The translations under genes were made by a program, and so were the position numbers. From Archaeoglobales archaeon (GTDB lineage Archaea; Halobacteriota; Archaeoglobi; Archaeoglobales; Archaeoglobaceae): 64,000 nt of DNA. The stretch's first letter is position 1; each line of letters opens with the position of its first letter. The stretch spans positions 62,001-126,000 of the forward strand of contig JASFYH010000002.1 in NCBI GenBank assembly GCA_030055595.1, written 5' to 3'. Below, piece by piece: positions 42,398-51,364 of this stretch. Below the pieces are notes generated by a model. That model was given only the letters and a program-made list of their open reading frames with translations, was not told the DNA's origin and made no database searches.

Positions 42398-42970
42398 TCA
42401 GATCTGATCAAGCAATTTCCTTTTCCTCTCCTCAAACTCCTCCTTCGAGATCACTCCCGCCTCATAAAGCTCCTTGAGCTTCTTTAGTCTCTCTAAAGGA
42501 TCTTCTTTCTTCATAGTCGTTTTTTCCACAACTCTTGCCATTGGCATTGTTCTTGTTATGATCTCCTTTGGCTTTGAGACCTGAATTTCTACGCCCTTAA
42601 TTCCCTTCGTCTTTTTGATAGAGACGGGGACGACAGCAATTGTATTTAAGGCGTCTCTGATCGCTTCGATTGCCTTCTCTGCTTCTTCTTTCTCCATCCA
42701 AGAAAGGCTTATCTCTTTTCCATCTTCTTTCTTTACCACAAACTCTGAACCGATTATTCCTCTATAAAATCTAACGAATTCCAGCTTTTCATACGGGACA
42801 TCCATCAGCTCGTATCTGCCGAGGATCTTCTGGTCGAGATAAATAATTCTTCTATCGGTTACTACCAAGAACTTTGGCTTTAACTCCATGGTAAGTTTCT
42901 TTTTAAGGCAATAAAACACATTTTCCCCGGGATAGAGATTCTCACTTACCTCTTTTGGAGGCTCGCTCAT
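42398..42970 (-). CDS. PH-like and SHOCT-domain protein
   Basis: The 190-residue soluble protein has an N-terminal bacterial PH-type domain (GENVFYCLKKKL...VTDRRIIYLDQKILGRYELMDVPYEKLEFVRF). The linker is rich in basic residues. The C-terminus is a SHOCT motif (DPLERLKKLKELYEAGVISKEEFEERKRKLL). SHOCT ends often multimerise. No function can be assigned. It is followed (upstream of the pilin operon's end) by a 255-base gap in which I see no gene. Confidence 0.72.
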   Translation of the reverse strand: MSEPPKEVSENLYPGENVFYCLKKKLTMELKPKFLVVTDRRIIYLDQKILGRYELMDVPYEKLEFVRFYRGIIGSEFVVKKEDGKEISLSWMEKEEAEKAIEAIRDALNTIAVVPVSIKKTKGIKGVEIQVSKPKEIITRTMPMARVVEKTTMKKEDPLERLKKLKELYEAGVISKEEFEERKRKLLDQI

Positions 42971-43225
42971 TTAAAATCACCCCCATCATAACTGCTATTT
43001 TTAAAAATTTATAAGCATTTTGACTATGAAATTGGAAGATCGAAGTTCTGAATAATTCGCTAGTTCCTACCTCAAGGAAATTCGATCGAAATCTCTGCTT
43101 TAGGCTGTCAACGATCACGGAAAATCTCCTTTTATTGGTTTTTCAAAGCTATCAAACCAATTAAAAATTCATTCAATTTCTGCTCTTTATGATCTTCAGA
43201 TATCTTACGGTTTAAAAGAAAGATT

Positions 43226-44152
43226 TTAACTATACAACTTTACCTTCTTGAAGAGGATCACAACTTCCAGTTTCTCTCCGCTTCTCTCCACTTTCACCAT
43301 TGGATCGTCTGCGGTCCTGCAATTTTTACCAATTTCTGGAAAATTCAGGTTGAATAAGTCTTTAAAATCCTTTTTTTCAAAGAATTTACACCAAGCGTCC
43401 TGATGTTCTGTGCTTTTTACGATAAGAGTTATATTCTCGAACTTTTCTTTTATATCATTACTATTTATATTATCGATTTTAACGTAATTCCAACTTCCCT
43501 CCTCGATCGTGAACCTAAATCTTCCAGAACCGGCTAAAGAAAGATTTCCTTCCAAGGACGGAACTGTAATCACCAGATACTTACTCGTCCCAGCGGTTGT
43601 GTTCAATAGTATTCTTGGCTCGTAAAGAAGTTTTGAGTAATCAAAATTACCATATTTTGAAAATACCGCTCCCGCCTCCATCGAAAGAATCCAATCTCTG
43701 TATTTATATTTCAGCTCTCCAACCGTTGTGTTTAAAATGCAAGCTCGTTTATCGTAGATCCCCACACAAGGCGAGACAGAACCACAACCATAGAGACTGG
43801 CAGTGGACTGATTAAGACAGCAAAAATGAAAATTTTGAGGTAATGGACTACAGTCAGAGATCGAACCTGAACTGTTGACAAAAGCTATTATAAAACCCGA
43901 CTTATCCTCCTCAAGGAGCATTGAACCACCTTGAAGCTCAATTTCTGCAATCTGAGATGGCACGTCGCCAAAAGCTACGGAATAGATCAAATACTGAATT
44001 TTCTTAAAGCTCTGCTCGAGGCTTTTCGACAAAACGCTCCTTTTCATGTCCTCAACCATGCTATTCACTTGAACAAAAACGATCGCAAGAACTGTCATAA
44101 CGATGCCAAAGATGTAAATGTAACTCGTGACCTCTGAAACCGCATTTCTCAT
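43226..44152 (-). CDS. Pilin-like secreted protein, last gene of pilin operon
   Basis: The 308-residue protein begins MRNAVSEVTSYIYIFGIVMT, the short basic leader plus hydrophobic helix of archaeal type IV pilin-like proteins. A large beta-rich exterior part with cysteines (about C102-C160) follows. The ATG at 44152 overlaps the previous gene as ATGA. Because of its size it resembles the minor or DUF7289-type pilins rather than a bulk subunit. Confidence 0.7.
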   Translation of the reverse strand: MRNAVSEVTSYIYIFGIVMTVLAIVFVQVNSMVEDMKRSVLSKSLEQSFKKIQYLIYSVAFGDVPSQIAEIELQGGSMLLEEDKSGFIIAFVNSSGSISDCSPLPQNFHFCCLNQSTASLYGCGSVSPCVGIYDKRACILNTTVGELKYKYRDWILSMEAGAVFSKYGNFDYSKLLYEPRILLNTTAGTSKYLVITVPSLEGNLSLAGSGRFRFTIEEGSWNYVKIDNINSNDIKEKFENITLIVKSTEHQDAWCKFFEKKDFKDLFNLNFPEIGKNCRTADDPMVKVERSGEKLEVVILFKKVKLYS

Positions 44153-44835
44153 CAACTCACCTCGATCGAAACAATTAGGACACTTATTTCTGGAGCAGAA
44201 ACTACTAATCTTCTATCGCCACAATCGCTTTCGGTTAAAATTCCGGGATCTGCTTTTTCAATTGCCTTTTTCCATAATTCACAGAACTCGGTTTCGATCT
44301 CAAGTTCTGACGTGTTGAATTTTAAAGTATCCATATACTTCATGATCATTGTAACTTTGCTTCCTCCCGCAGAGAAATTGCCGACAAAATTGTAGAATGT
44401 AAAATAGACTGTGTCGCTTGTTGCAATCACTGAGGGCTCAGAAATTGGAATTGGAATCGCTCTGCCATAGGCTTTCTCAAAAATTCCAGATTCCAGAGTT
44501 ACAATTCTTCCACTAACTTCAATGTTGAGATCCTGCAGTTGCCTTTCCATTGAGACTCCACCAACAATACAAGATAAATTAAGCCCACTCGAAGTGTAAA
44601 TGCTCCCCATGTTCAGCTGAATAGTCTTAGTAGTTGCGATCTCATTGCCAAACTTCATCCTCTCGACGAGCTCCTTTATTTCAGCAATCGTCTTTACAGC
44701 ATTTCTGTAATTTATGTTATCTATACTAGAAAAAATTGTAGGATGAGAGATCATGTAGATCAGCCCTGCTGCGGTCACCATAACCAACAGCGTTAACATC
44801 GCCCCAAAGACTTCTGAAACCGCTCTTTGGCTCAT
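44152..44835 (-). CDS. Pilin-like secreted protein (RAVSEV type)
   Basis: The 227-residue protein starts MSQRAVSEVFGAMLTLLVMVT, very like the processing site (after A/G before VSEV) of archaeal pilins, and carries a hydrophobic N-terminal helix. The exterior domain is beta-rich, with a conserved-looking YFTFYNFVG segment. GAGGTGAT lies in front of the ATG. It is coupled by ATGA to the gene after it. Confidence 0.75.
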   Translation of the reverse strand: MSQRAVSEVFGAMLTLLVMVTAAGLIYMISHPTIFSSIDNINYRNAVKTIAEIKELVERMKFGNEIATTKTIQLNMGSIYTSSGLNLSCIVGGVSMERQLQDLNIEVSGRIVTLESGIFEKAYGRAIPIPISEPSVIATSDTVYFTFYNFVGNFSAGGSKVTMIMKYMDTLKFNTSELEIETEFCELWKKAIEKADPGILTESDCGDRRLVVSAPEISVLIVSIEVS

Positions 44836-44838
44836 TTA

Positions 44839-47676
44839 TCACCTCAAAATTATACTTGCTTCCTCTCCTGAAACAATTTTAACTTTATCCCTCGTCGAAG
44901 TTATGGGTATACATATTCTGTCAATTTCATTTCCCATGTTGTCAAGTGCGGTGTAGCACATGGAAGAATTACTATCGTCATTTAGATCATATTCTCCGTA
45001 GGGTGCGTCATCCTTCACCTTAAGCTTCACAATTAGCTCAATGACCTCATCCTTCTGAATGGAAGTTATGTTCATTGTGATCATTGTATTGTTACTATAT
45101 TCCCAAACTTCATAAGGTATGCTCGTGCCCTTGTTTGAAGTAATTTTTGCACTTACAAACTTGAATGGAGAAGTCATCGAAACGTTTAAGGTCTCCTGAG
45201 CTATTATGCTCTTAGCAGCGATCTGGAAAGCATTGAAAATTGTTCTATAAGCTTCTACAAGCTCATCGCTTGTTGTTGCAAAGAAGTAGCATGGCTCGTT
45301 GTTGTCCGGGCGAAGTGATGCCATCTGCCTAAGGAACTGCTGTCCTTGCCCCCCAATGTCGGTGCTAAAGCCGATCGTGCAGATCGAGATGTTGAAACCA
45401 TTTACCTGAACATTTTCCTTTAGATAGTTAGCTATACAAAGAGCCTGATTCTTTGCAACTTCACACCAACTTCCTCCATCACATGACTGTGTGCATAGAC
45501 TGCAGGAATAATAAAGTTCATTTCTGTTGCAGATCGTTGGCTCACCGTCTGTAAGCATTATTATGAGGGGTCTTAGCCCAGAAATGCACGCTGAACAGTT
45601 GTTCCCAACCTCGTTCCAGATCGGGAAAACTTTTGAGCCGTAGTAAAGACCATCCGAGTGATCCGTAGCGCTCTCCGCTCTCAAGCCAAGGATGCGACTG
45701 TTAACACCACTTTTATCGTTTGTCATATATTTAAGCACAGTTGAAGAGGAATTAACAACGATCCTCTGAGCATCTGTTGTGAAAGTTGTCAAGCCAACGA
45801 AATCCTTTTCGCCGAGCATGCTGTTGAAAGTAATTCCAGCAAGCTTTGCCGCGTCAATGCGCTTTATTAGTGCGGTTGCTATGAAAGTCACTGGATTTTT
45901 AGTTGTTGGCACAACAACAAGCTTGTATTCTCCAGTTTGGGGATTGGGGATAAATGCCTCACCACTTATTCCGTTGGTGTTATAGTTATTCCTTGCCTGA
46001 TACCAAGTATTTGGATTATCATTTGCCCTCTTCATCAAAAACTCCTTCGAGCCATTTGGCTTTACAAGCCAGACGTTCAACGAGTTGTCGGTAAAAGTAT
46101 CATATCCACAAGTCCTGATTCTGTATTCCCAGTATCTGCTAGAGCCTCCAACAGTATAATACTCTATTCTATTCCATTGTTCGTAACTACTATAATTCCA
46201 GCTCCCGGCTGACCAGCTGGGTATGTTTTGGATGTCTCTTATAGCCAAAAAAGTGTAGTTTACTCCTGAAGGCAATTCAAATCTAACCTCTTCCTTGTTA
46301 AGATATTCCACAGTTTTGTTCAGAATCTCAGTATTCTTGTGTTTAACAACGATTGTCAGATTTATCTGCTCTGGAGCCCTTGCAACAACTTCGATCGTGT
46401 AATTTCCAGCGGGAGCATTGTTTTGTGAATAAGATTTTCCAATTTTTCCTCCAGAATTATAATCGCCGCCTGAGTCAACTCCATTTACATATAGCTTAAT
46501 GAAAGATTCATCGTAGCCAACGTTATACCACGGACACTTACTCGTCGAGCCACTACAAACTTTACACGCTTCATTGGAATACCAACTCGTAAGCCTATCG
46601 CTCGTATAAGCCCAGATCTCAAGTTTCCCTGAGGAGTTCAGCGTAACTGTTTCCCTTACAACATTCGGATTCACTGTAAAACTGTAATTCTTAAAGATCG
46701 TTGGCCAGATCATGCTCCCTGAGACATCGATCACATGAACAACGCTTAAATTCGTTGCTCCCTCAACAAAGAAACCTCTGCCTTCAATGCGAAGATGGAC
46801 TTCGAAAATGTCCCCCGGAGCTACTATTCTCGGTTCGACCCATTTTTCATATACTAAATATGGATTCGACTGCTCAGGATTCAAAGAGACGGTCAATAAC
46901 TTTTCATAACTCTCATTGCAGTGTCCAAGCGTTGGATCTGCGATCCTTGCGGTGATCGTTGCAATGCAATCGAAGTCGTTTGCATTTCTCTGTGAGCAAC
47001 CGTCTATGTTGCTAATGGTTATTGGAATGCTTCTTTGGATCTCCGATCCACTTATAATGCTACCGTTCCATAATATTAACTCCCAGTTTATCGGTTGGGA
47101 GATCTCACCTGTTGGATTTGCGAAGTTTACCTTTATAATAGCTTCCTCCTCATAAGCAACACTGCTTGGCAAAAATTCGATCCTCGGTTTCGGAATGAAT
47201 GGGCAGACTTTAGTCTTGTTGAACTGGACTTCTGGCTTTTCTTCGCTTTCTGCTTGATGACTAAAAGCTTCTCCCCCAGTGCTCACTTTCGTAACTCTAC
47301 CCGTGTTCGTAATGAACATGTTCAAACCCAAACCAGAGAAAGCTCTTAGTTTTCCATCAGAAGTTAAAACATATGCTATACCTCCAAGCTCATCCAGTTT
47401 CGCATAATAACTTCTACCGCCTATGTCCGACGGCACATACATCTTCGTCGTTATATAGCCTTCTCCCGGGATCATTAAAACGTAGTCAGTATATATTGCA
47501 GAGATCTTTGAAGCTACATCCGCTAAATTGTTCTCCATAACTCTCGCAACCTGAACCTCGCTCAAAGTTTCATGAATTTGTAAGCTCATTACTACAACAA
47601 AAACGCTGAGAATCCCCATTAGTATCAAATATTCCACAAGGAGTGAGGCTCCTTTTTCATTAACACTTTCCTTCAC
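44839..47676 (-). CDS. Giant pilin-like protein with split von Willebrand factor A domain
   Basis: The 945-residue protein has an N-terminal pilin-like signal and helix (NEKGASLLVEYLILMGILSV). An immunoglobulin-like region (about 170-320) follows, then a vWA domain opened by the MIDAS motif VIDVSGSM (near residue 330). About 270 residues containing PA14- or lectin-like beta sheets with cysteines (ACKVCSG) interrupt it. The rest of the vWA fold resumes near residue 640 (LGEKDFVGLTTFTTDAQRIV and ITPLIIMLTDGEPT-like LIIMLTDGEPT). It starts with GTG at 47676 after GGAGGTGAG. It could be a tip adhesin. Confidence 0.82.
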   Translation of the reverse strand: MKESVNEKGASLLVEYLILMGILSVFVVVMSLQIHETLSEVQVARVMENNLADVASKISAIYTDYVLMIPGEGYITTKMYVPSDIGGRSYYAKLDELGGIAYVLTSDGKLRAFSGLGLNMFITNTGRVTKVSTGGEAFSHQAESEEKPEVQFNKTKVCPFIPKPRIEFLPSSVAYEEEAIIKVNFANPTGEISQPINWELILWNGSIISGSEIQRSIPITISNIDGCSQRNANDFDCIATITARIADPTLGHCNESYEKLLTVSLNPEQSNPYLVYEKWVEPRIVAPGDIFEVHLRIEGRGFFVEGATNLSVVHVIDVSGSMIWPTIFKNYSFTVNPNVVRETVTLNSSGKLEIWAYTSDRLTSWYSNEACKVCSGSTSKCPWYNVGYDESFIKLYVNGVDSGGDYNSGGKIGKSYSQNNAPAGNYTIEVVARAPEQINLTIVVKHKNTEILNKTVEYLNKEEVRFELPSGVNYTFLAIRDIQNIPSWSAGSWNYSSYEQWNRIEYYTVGGSSRYWEYRIRTCGYDTFTDNSLNVWLVKPNGSKEFLMKRANDNPNTWYQARNNYNTNGISGEAFIPNPQTGEYKLVVVPTTKNPVTFIATALIKRIDAAKLAGITFNSMLGEKDFVGLTTFTTDAQRIVVNSSSTVLKYMTNDKSGVNSRILGLRAESATDHSDGLYYGSKVFPIWNEVGNNCSACISGLRPLIIMLTDGEPTICNRNELYYSCSLCTQSCDGGSWCEVAKNQALCIANYLKENVQVNGFNISICTIGFSTDIGGQGQQFLRQMASLRPDNNEPCYFFATTSDELVEAYRTIFNAFQIAAKSIIAQETLNVSMTSPFKFVSAKITSNKGTSIPYEVWEYSNNTMITMNITSIQKDEVIELIVKLKVKDDAPYGEYDLNDDSNSSMCYTALDNMGNEIDRICIPITSTRDKVKIVSGEEASIILR

Positions 47677-47959
47677 AGTAACTCACCTCCACATTCTTAA
47701 ACTCAACTTTATCCATACTTATATGGCATACCCAACCATTTTTTGCACACAAAATCCCGATCTGCTTTTGAATCTCTACTATATCAGTTTGAATCTCTAC
47801 TAAATTCCTTATCTCCTCTTTTGGAAAAGAGAGCATAGTTCTTGAGCTTTCAATTCCCGCTATTATGTTCTGTGCGTAGAGATAAGACAGAGAGAGAATG
47901 ATCACAACCACAGCTGCGGCGAATAGTAGGATCATCTGTCCCTTCTCATTCATCGCCAT
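47660..47959 (-). CDS. Small pilin-like protein
   Basis: A 99-residue protein beginning MAMNEKGQMILLFAAAVVVI, the class III pilin signal (cut after G of EKG) plus hydrophobic helix. A charged helix and two cysteine pairs toward the end (C-x-8ish-C) follow. The ATG at 47959 or 47953 is possible; both follow GGAGGTGAGG. It overlaps the next gene's start and the previous gene's stop. Confidence 0.72.
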   Translation of the reverse strand: MAMNEKGQMILLFAAAVVVIILSLSYLYAQNIIAGIESSRTMLSFPKEEIRNLVEIQTDIVEIQKQIGILCAKNGWVCHISMDKVEFKNVEVSYCEGKC

Positions 47960-48438
47960 AGCGTTAACCTCACCTCCGCAACCTTTGCTCCTGAACATGG
48001 CGGATCGGGCGGATCGCTAATAACAAACCTGCTCACTCTGACAGCGTTAGGTGTAGGTGTTTTGTTGAAACCTTCAATGTTTAAAACTTCAATTTTCTCA
48101 AAAGTCGTGTTAACGCATAGGATCTCCAATTTAGCTGTGGCAGTTATTCTTGATAAGATCATTGTCATATTTTCTGAGAATTCGTGAGGAGGGCTCAGGG
48201 TTTCGTCATTTACCAAAGTCGAATTCTCAATCATTCCCCTAAGAGATGAATTTCCACCGCCCGGAGTGTCGAGAACTCTTAAAATATCATAGCCAAGCTG
48301 TTTCAACTGCACATTCTCGAATTCGCTCCAAGCGGGAGACATCACTACAGTGCTCTGAAAGATCGTATAAGTTGCGATCAGAAGTAAAAGCGACGCTGCA
48401 ACGCCCTCTAAGGTGAAAGTTTGTCCTTTCAGGTCCAT
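47950..48438 (-). CDS. Pilin-like protein (MDLKGQTFTLEG)
   Basis: A 162-residue protein starting MDLKGQTFTLEGVAASLLLL, i.e. a basic leader, KG|Q processing-type site with a glutamate at +6, and a hydrophobic helix. The exterior part has an asparagine-rich, likely glycosylated, region (GGGNSSLRGMIENSTL). The ATG at 48438 has GAGGTGG at the right distance, making it a better start than the 48465 one. Confidence 0.75.
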   Translation of the reverse strand: MDLKGQTFTLEGVAASLLLLIATYTIFQSTVVMSPAWSEFENVQLKQLGYDILRVLDTPGGGNSSLRGMIENSTLVNDETLSPPHEFSENMTMILSRITATAKLEILCVNTTFEKIEVLNIEGFNKTPTPNAVRVSRFVISDPPDPPCSGAKVAEVRLTLWR

Positions 48439-49064
48439 ACCGCCACCTCGAGCTTTGCGACACATCGATCTGCTATTAAGTTGCAGTTGTCCACAATTGT
48501 GTCAAGATAAACTATTCTCTCGAACTTTAGAACCTGCATTCCAACGCCCTGATCACCGTGGTTTAAAAGTTGGATCCCACTATAGGTTAAAATACTATTG
48601 TTTAGATCTTTTAAGGAAACCCTAAACTTGTAAGAAACCTGAGCTCCGAGCTCAGTTAGATCAAGTCCCAATGTTTTTCTCATCTTGTTTCTACAGCCCT
48701 CATCCCCAAGCAATTCTGCAAATTTCTGAACTTTTCTTAGATTTAGATGGTTATATTCTTTTCTATACTCTCCCAAACTCGGATCATAAGGCATCGAGAT
48801 CAATCCAGGACGGAATTCAGCACTAACACAGTTTGCTAAGTTTACATCATCTGTCCAAGAACTGTTAAACCCTGGATCTTCAGCAAGAAGCGCAGCAACC
48901 CTATAAGCTTGGTGAGCCAAATTTATTTCATTCCTAATATCAGCAAATACTCCGGGCAGAAAGTTAGCTACGAAGATAAAGGTAAATAAGAAGATCGATA
49001 AACCTATGAGTAAGTCCAGAGCGAGCTTACCTTCATATTCCCTACTGATCTGATCTTGCATCAT
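48429..49064 (-). CDS. Pilin-like protein, first gene of pilin operon
   Basis: A 212-residue protein beginning MMQDQISREYEGKLALDLLIGLSI, a charged leader with EG|K cleavage-like site and the long hydrophobic helix of pilins. The exterior domain has cysteines and a disulfide-type distribution. An in-frame ATG at 49196 would overlap the divergent gene's promoter; the ATG at 49064 lies about 20-25 bases from the TATA-like GCTTATATCC on the minus strand, so the operon is probably leaderless. Confidence 0.72.
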   Translation of the reverse strand: MMQDQISREYEGKLALDLLIGLSIFLFTFIFVANFLPGVFADIRNEINLAHQAYRVAALLAEDPGFNSSWTDDVNLANCVSAEFRPGLISMPYDPSLGEYRKEYNHLNLRKVQKFAELLGDEGCRNKMRKTLGLDLTELGAQVSYKFRVSLKDLNNSILTYSGIQLLNHGDQGVGMQVLKFERIVYLDTIVDNCNLIADRCVAKLEVAVWT

Positions 49065-49157
49065 TTTTATTATGTCAATGCTTGGATATAAGCATTTTGG
49101 CTTTTTACCTCCTTTGTATATAGTAACCGTTAAATCCTTAGTTAGTGAGATCTCCAC

Positions 49158-49799
49158 ATGGAAATGCTCAGACTTGAATTTGATCTTCAGCATCATCTCG
49201 TCTTGTCAAGAAAGGATCCATTTGAGCATACCCTGATCAGGCTGATCCTCTCAACCTTGGCTACCTCTGCAGAAATTGCAAACTTGAAGAAAAGAGATCT
49301 TAAGCAGAAAGGATCTCTGTGCTCAGTGCAGTTTCATGGTGAAAAAGCAAGAATTTCACCTCTAGACAAGGAAACCCATGATTTGATCAATTCCCTTAAA
49401 GGAGAGAAACCTTTCGAATTAAATGAAACGGAGATCGACGAATTAGTATCGAAATACTCGCCGAAAGATAAAAAATACAGTGCAAAAAGCTTGCGAAAGG
49501 CTATGATCATATTCTTAAAAGATTCTGCATTATTCGAAGTTAATTTAGAGAGTTTAAACCAAAAAGAGCTTTTCGATTTTATGCTTGACTTTAATCCGCT
49601 TTATTCAGGCTCGTGGCTCGACGAAGACGGGTTGCGGGAGTTCGTGCTGAATTATTCTGCATTGAACGACATTGCAGATCCAAAGAGGATCTCAGAAGAA
49701 ATTGGAGTTGAAGAAAGTTTCGTATCTTCTACACTCCAGAGCGGTAAAAGTATTTTCCTTTTGGCGAAAAAATTCGACAGCGAAAGATTTATTTCTTGA
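49158..49799 (+). CDS. Degenerate tyrosine-recombinase-like protein ahead of herA
   Basis: The 213-residue soluble protein starts with a helix (RKDPFEHTLIRLILSTLATSAEIANLKKRDL) that resembles the tyrosine recombinase catalytic domain, where the first arginine of xGLRxxEL is replaced by alanine (STLATSAEI). The later YSAKSLRKAMIIFLK matches the H-x-L-R box without its histidine. The catalytic residues are therefore missing; it may be a DNA-binding or structural derivative. It overlaps herA by four bases and probably helps the DNA end-processing machine, but the role is unknown. Confidence 0.6.
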   Translation: MEMLRLEFDLQHHLVLSRKDPFEHTLIRLILSTLATSAEIANLKKRDLKQKGSLCSVQFHGEKARISPLDKETHDLINSLKGEKPFELNETEIDELVSKYSPKDKKYSAKSLRKAMIIFLKDSALFEVNLESLNQKELFDFMLDFNPLYSGSWLDEDGLREFVLNYSALNDIADPKRISEEIGVEESFVSSTLQSGKSIFLLAKKFDSERFIS

Positions 49800-51364
49800 A
49801 GACGATTATCATTGTGGATCCTGTTGGCTTTGTGCTTGGAGAGAGTTCGATTACTGAATTTAGATTTGCTGTTAATCCCAAAAACGTCCCAAAGTTTGGA
49901 GAATATGTATTAGCAGAAAATAGAGACGAAAAAGAGGTCCTTGGAATCGTTAGAAATGTCACAAACTTCAACAGACTGCTTGAAGAGACGTTTGGATTTG
50001 ATTATGCAATAAAAAATATAAATATATCCAAAAAAGTGCTTGAGCGGAATGAGATCGTTATTGCAAGTGCAAAAACCTTAGGAGTGATTGAAGACGGAAA
50101 GATCATACCAAATAGGGTTCCAATAAAGCCAAATTCCACTGTCAAGCTTGCAGATGAAGAAATTCTGCATAAAATTTTCAAAAACTCTGTTGGAGTTGAA
50201 TTAGGAAATCTTGTAGCCCGAGAAAAGATAAAAGTTGCTTTAGACTTAAATCAACTAATCTTAAGGCATTTTGCAATTCTTTCGGTTACAGGCGGAGGTA
50301 AATCCAATGTTGTTTGTTTGATCGCCAACGAGATCGTAAGAAAATTTGGCGGAAGCGTGATCTTAATAGATCCGCATGGAGAATATGCGGGTTTTGTTTT
50401 TGAAGACGGGAAGGAAAATGGTAAGAACGTGATCCCTGCTGGAATTCGTCCGGAGAGGCTTGAGCCATGGGAGTTCTGTTCTCTTGTCGGAGTTGACAAA
50501 GATGCCTCGGTTCAAAGAATGCACCTTGAAAGAATATTTACTACGGTAAAAAGAGAGAAATTGAGTGGAAGAGAATTCATGTGGAGAGTTCTCGAGATCG
50601 CTGAAGATTGGATCGGAACGCAGGGAGAAATTGAATACGTTGACTCTACTGGAGCTGTTAGAACTGCGAGGATCTCCAGAGAAGACTTAAACCCGCTTTA
50701 CAGAGTTAAAGAATACGTCGCAACCTTCATGCGTAGATATGAGGATCTGCTAACTCAGAGAGATATGCTCGCAAATCTAAAAGAGAGCTCTCTGAACATT
50801 GTAAATCTAAGCGGTTTTGATGAGGAGCAAATGCGTGTGGTAGTTGCCTATTTGCTGAGAAACATCCTTATTGGGAGAATAAGCTACGTCAGAAACAAAA
50901 ATCGAGAGTTCTGGAGTAATGCATGCCCGATCATTAAGAAGCCTCTGCTCATGATCTTCGAGGAGGCACATATATTCGCAACAAAGGGAGATGTCGCACT
51001 CTGGATGAGTAGAATTGCAAGAGAAGGGAGAAAATTTGGAATCGGAATTGGAATAGTCTCACAGAGACCGAAGAGGATCAGCGAAGACATCCTTAGCCAG
51101 TGCAACACGAAGATCGTGCTTAGAATAGTAGAGCCAAATGATCAAAGATACGTCCAGCAAGCAAGTGAACAAATTAGCGAAGATCTTCTTTCAGACATAG
51201 CTTCCTTGGGCGTTGGTGAAGCGGTGATCGTAGGACCCGCAATAAAAATACCTGCAGCTGTAAAGATCAGGAGATTTCAAGGACATTACGGAGGCAGAGA
51301 TCTGGACGTTCTCTCTGAGTGGAAGTCGAAAATAAGCGAGGGGTCGCTCGAGGATCTGCTATGA
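49796..51364 (+). CDS. herA: HerA bipolar DNA translocase/helicase
   Basis: The 522-residue ATPase has a HAS-barrel N-terminus (residues 1-85) and a HerA/FtsK-like motor with Walker A TGGGKSNVV (near residue 164), Walker B LLMIFEEAHIF, and the C-terminal SQRPKRISEDILSQCNT arginine region. It forms hexamers with NurA and processes double-strand breaks with Mre11-Rad50. The start is a TTG at 49796 overlapping the upstream stop. It is coupled to mre11 by ATGA overlap. Confidence 0.94.
   Translation: MKTIIIVDPVGFVLGESSITEFRFAVNPKNVPKFGEYVLAENRDEKEVLGIVRNVTNFNRLLEETFGFDYAIKNINISKKVLERNEIVIASAKTLGVIEDGKIIPNRVPIKPNSTVKLADEEILHKIFKNSVGVELGNLVAREKIKVALDLNQLILRHFAILSVTGGGKSNVVCLIANEIVRKFGGSVILIDPHGEYAGFVFEDGKENGKNVIPAGIRPERLEPWEFCSLVGVDKDASVQRMHLERIFTTVKREKLSGREFMWRVLEIAEDWIGTQGEIEYVDSTGAVRTARISREDLNPLYRVKEYVATFMRRYEDLLTQRDMLANLKESSLNIVNLSGFDEEQMRVVVAYLLRNILIGRISYVRNKNREFWSNACPIIKKPLLMIFEEAHIFATKGDVALWMSRIAREGRKFGIGIGIVSQRPKRISEDILSQCNTKIVLRIVEPNDQRYVQQASEQISEDLLSDIASLGVGEAVIVGPAIKIPAAVKIRRFQGHYGGRDLDVLSEWKSKISEGSLEDLL

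Noticed and set aside
42971..43225. A 255-base gap between the SHOCT-domain gene and the pilin operon
   Set aside because: I looked for an RNA gene or small frame; only AT-rich sequence without convincing pairing was found.
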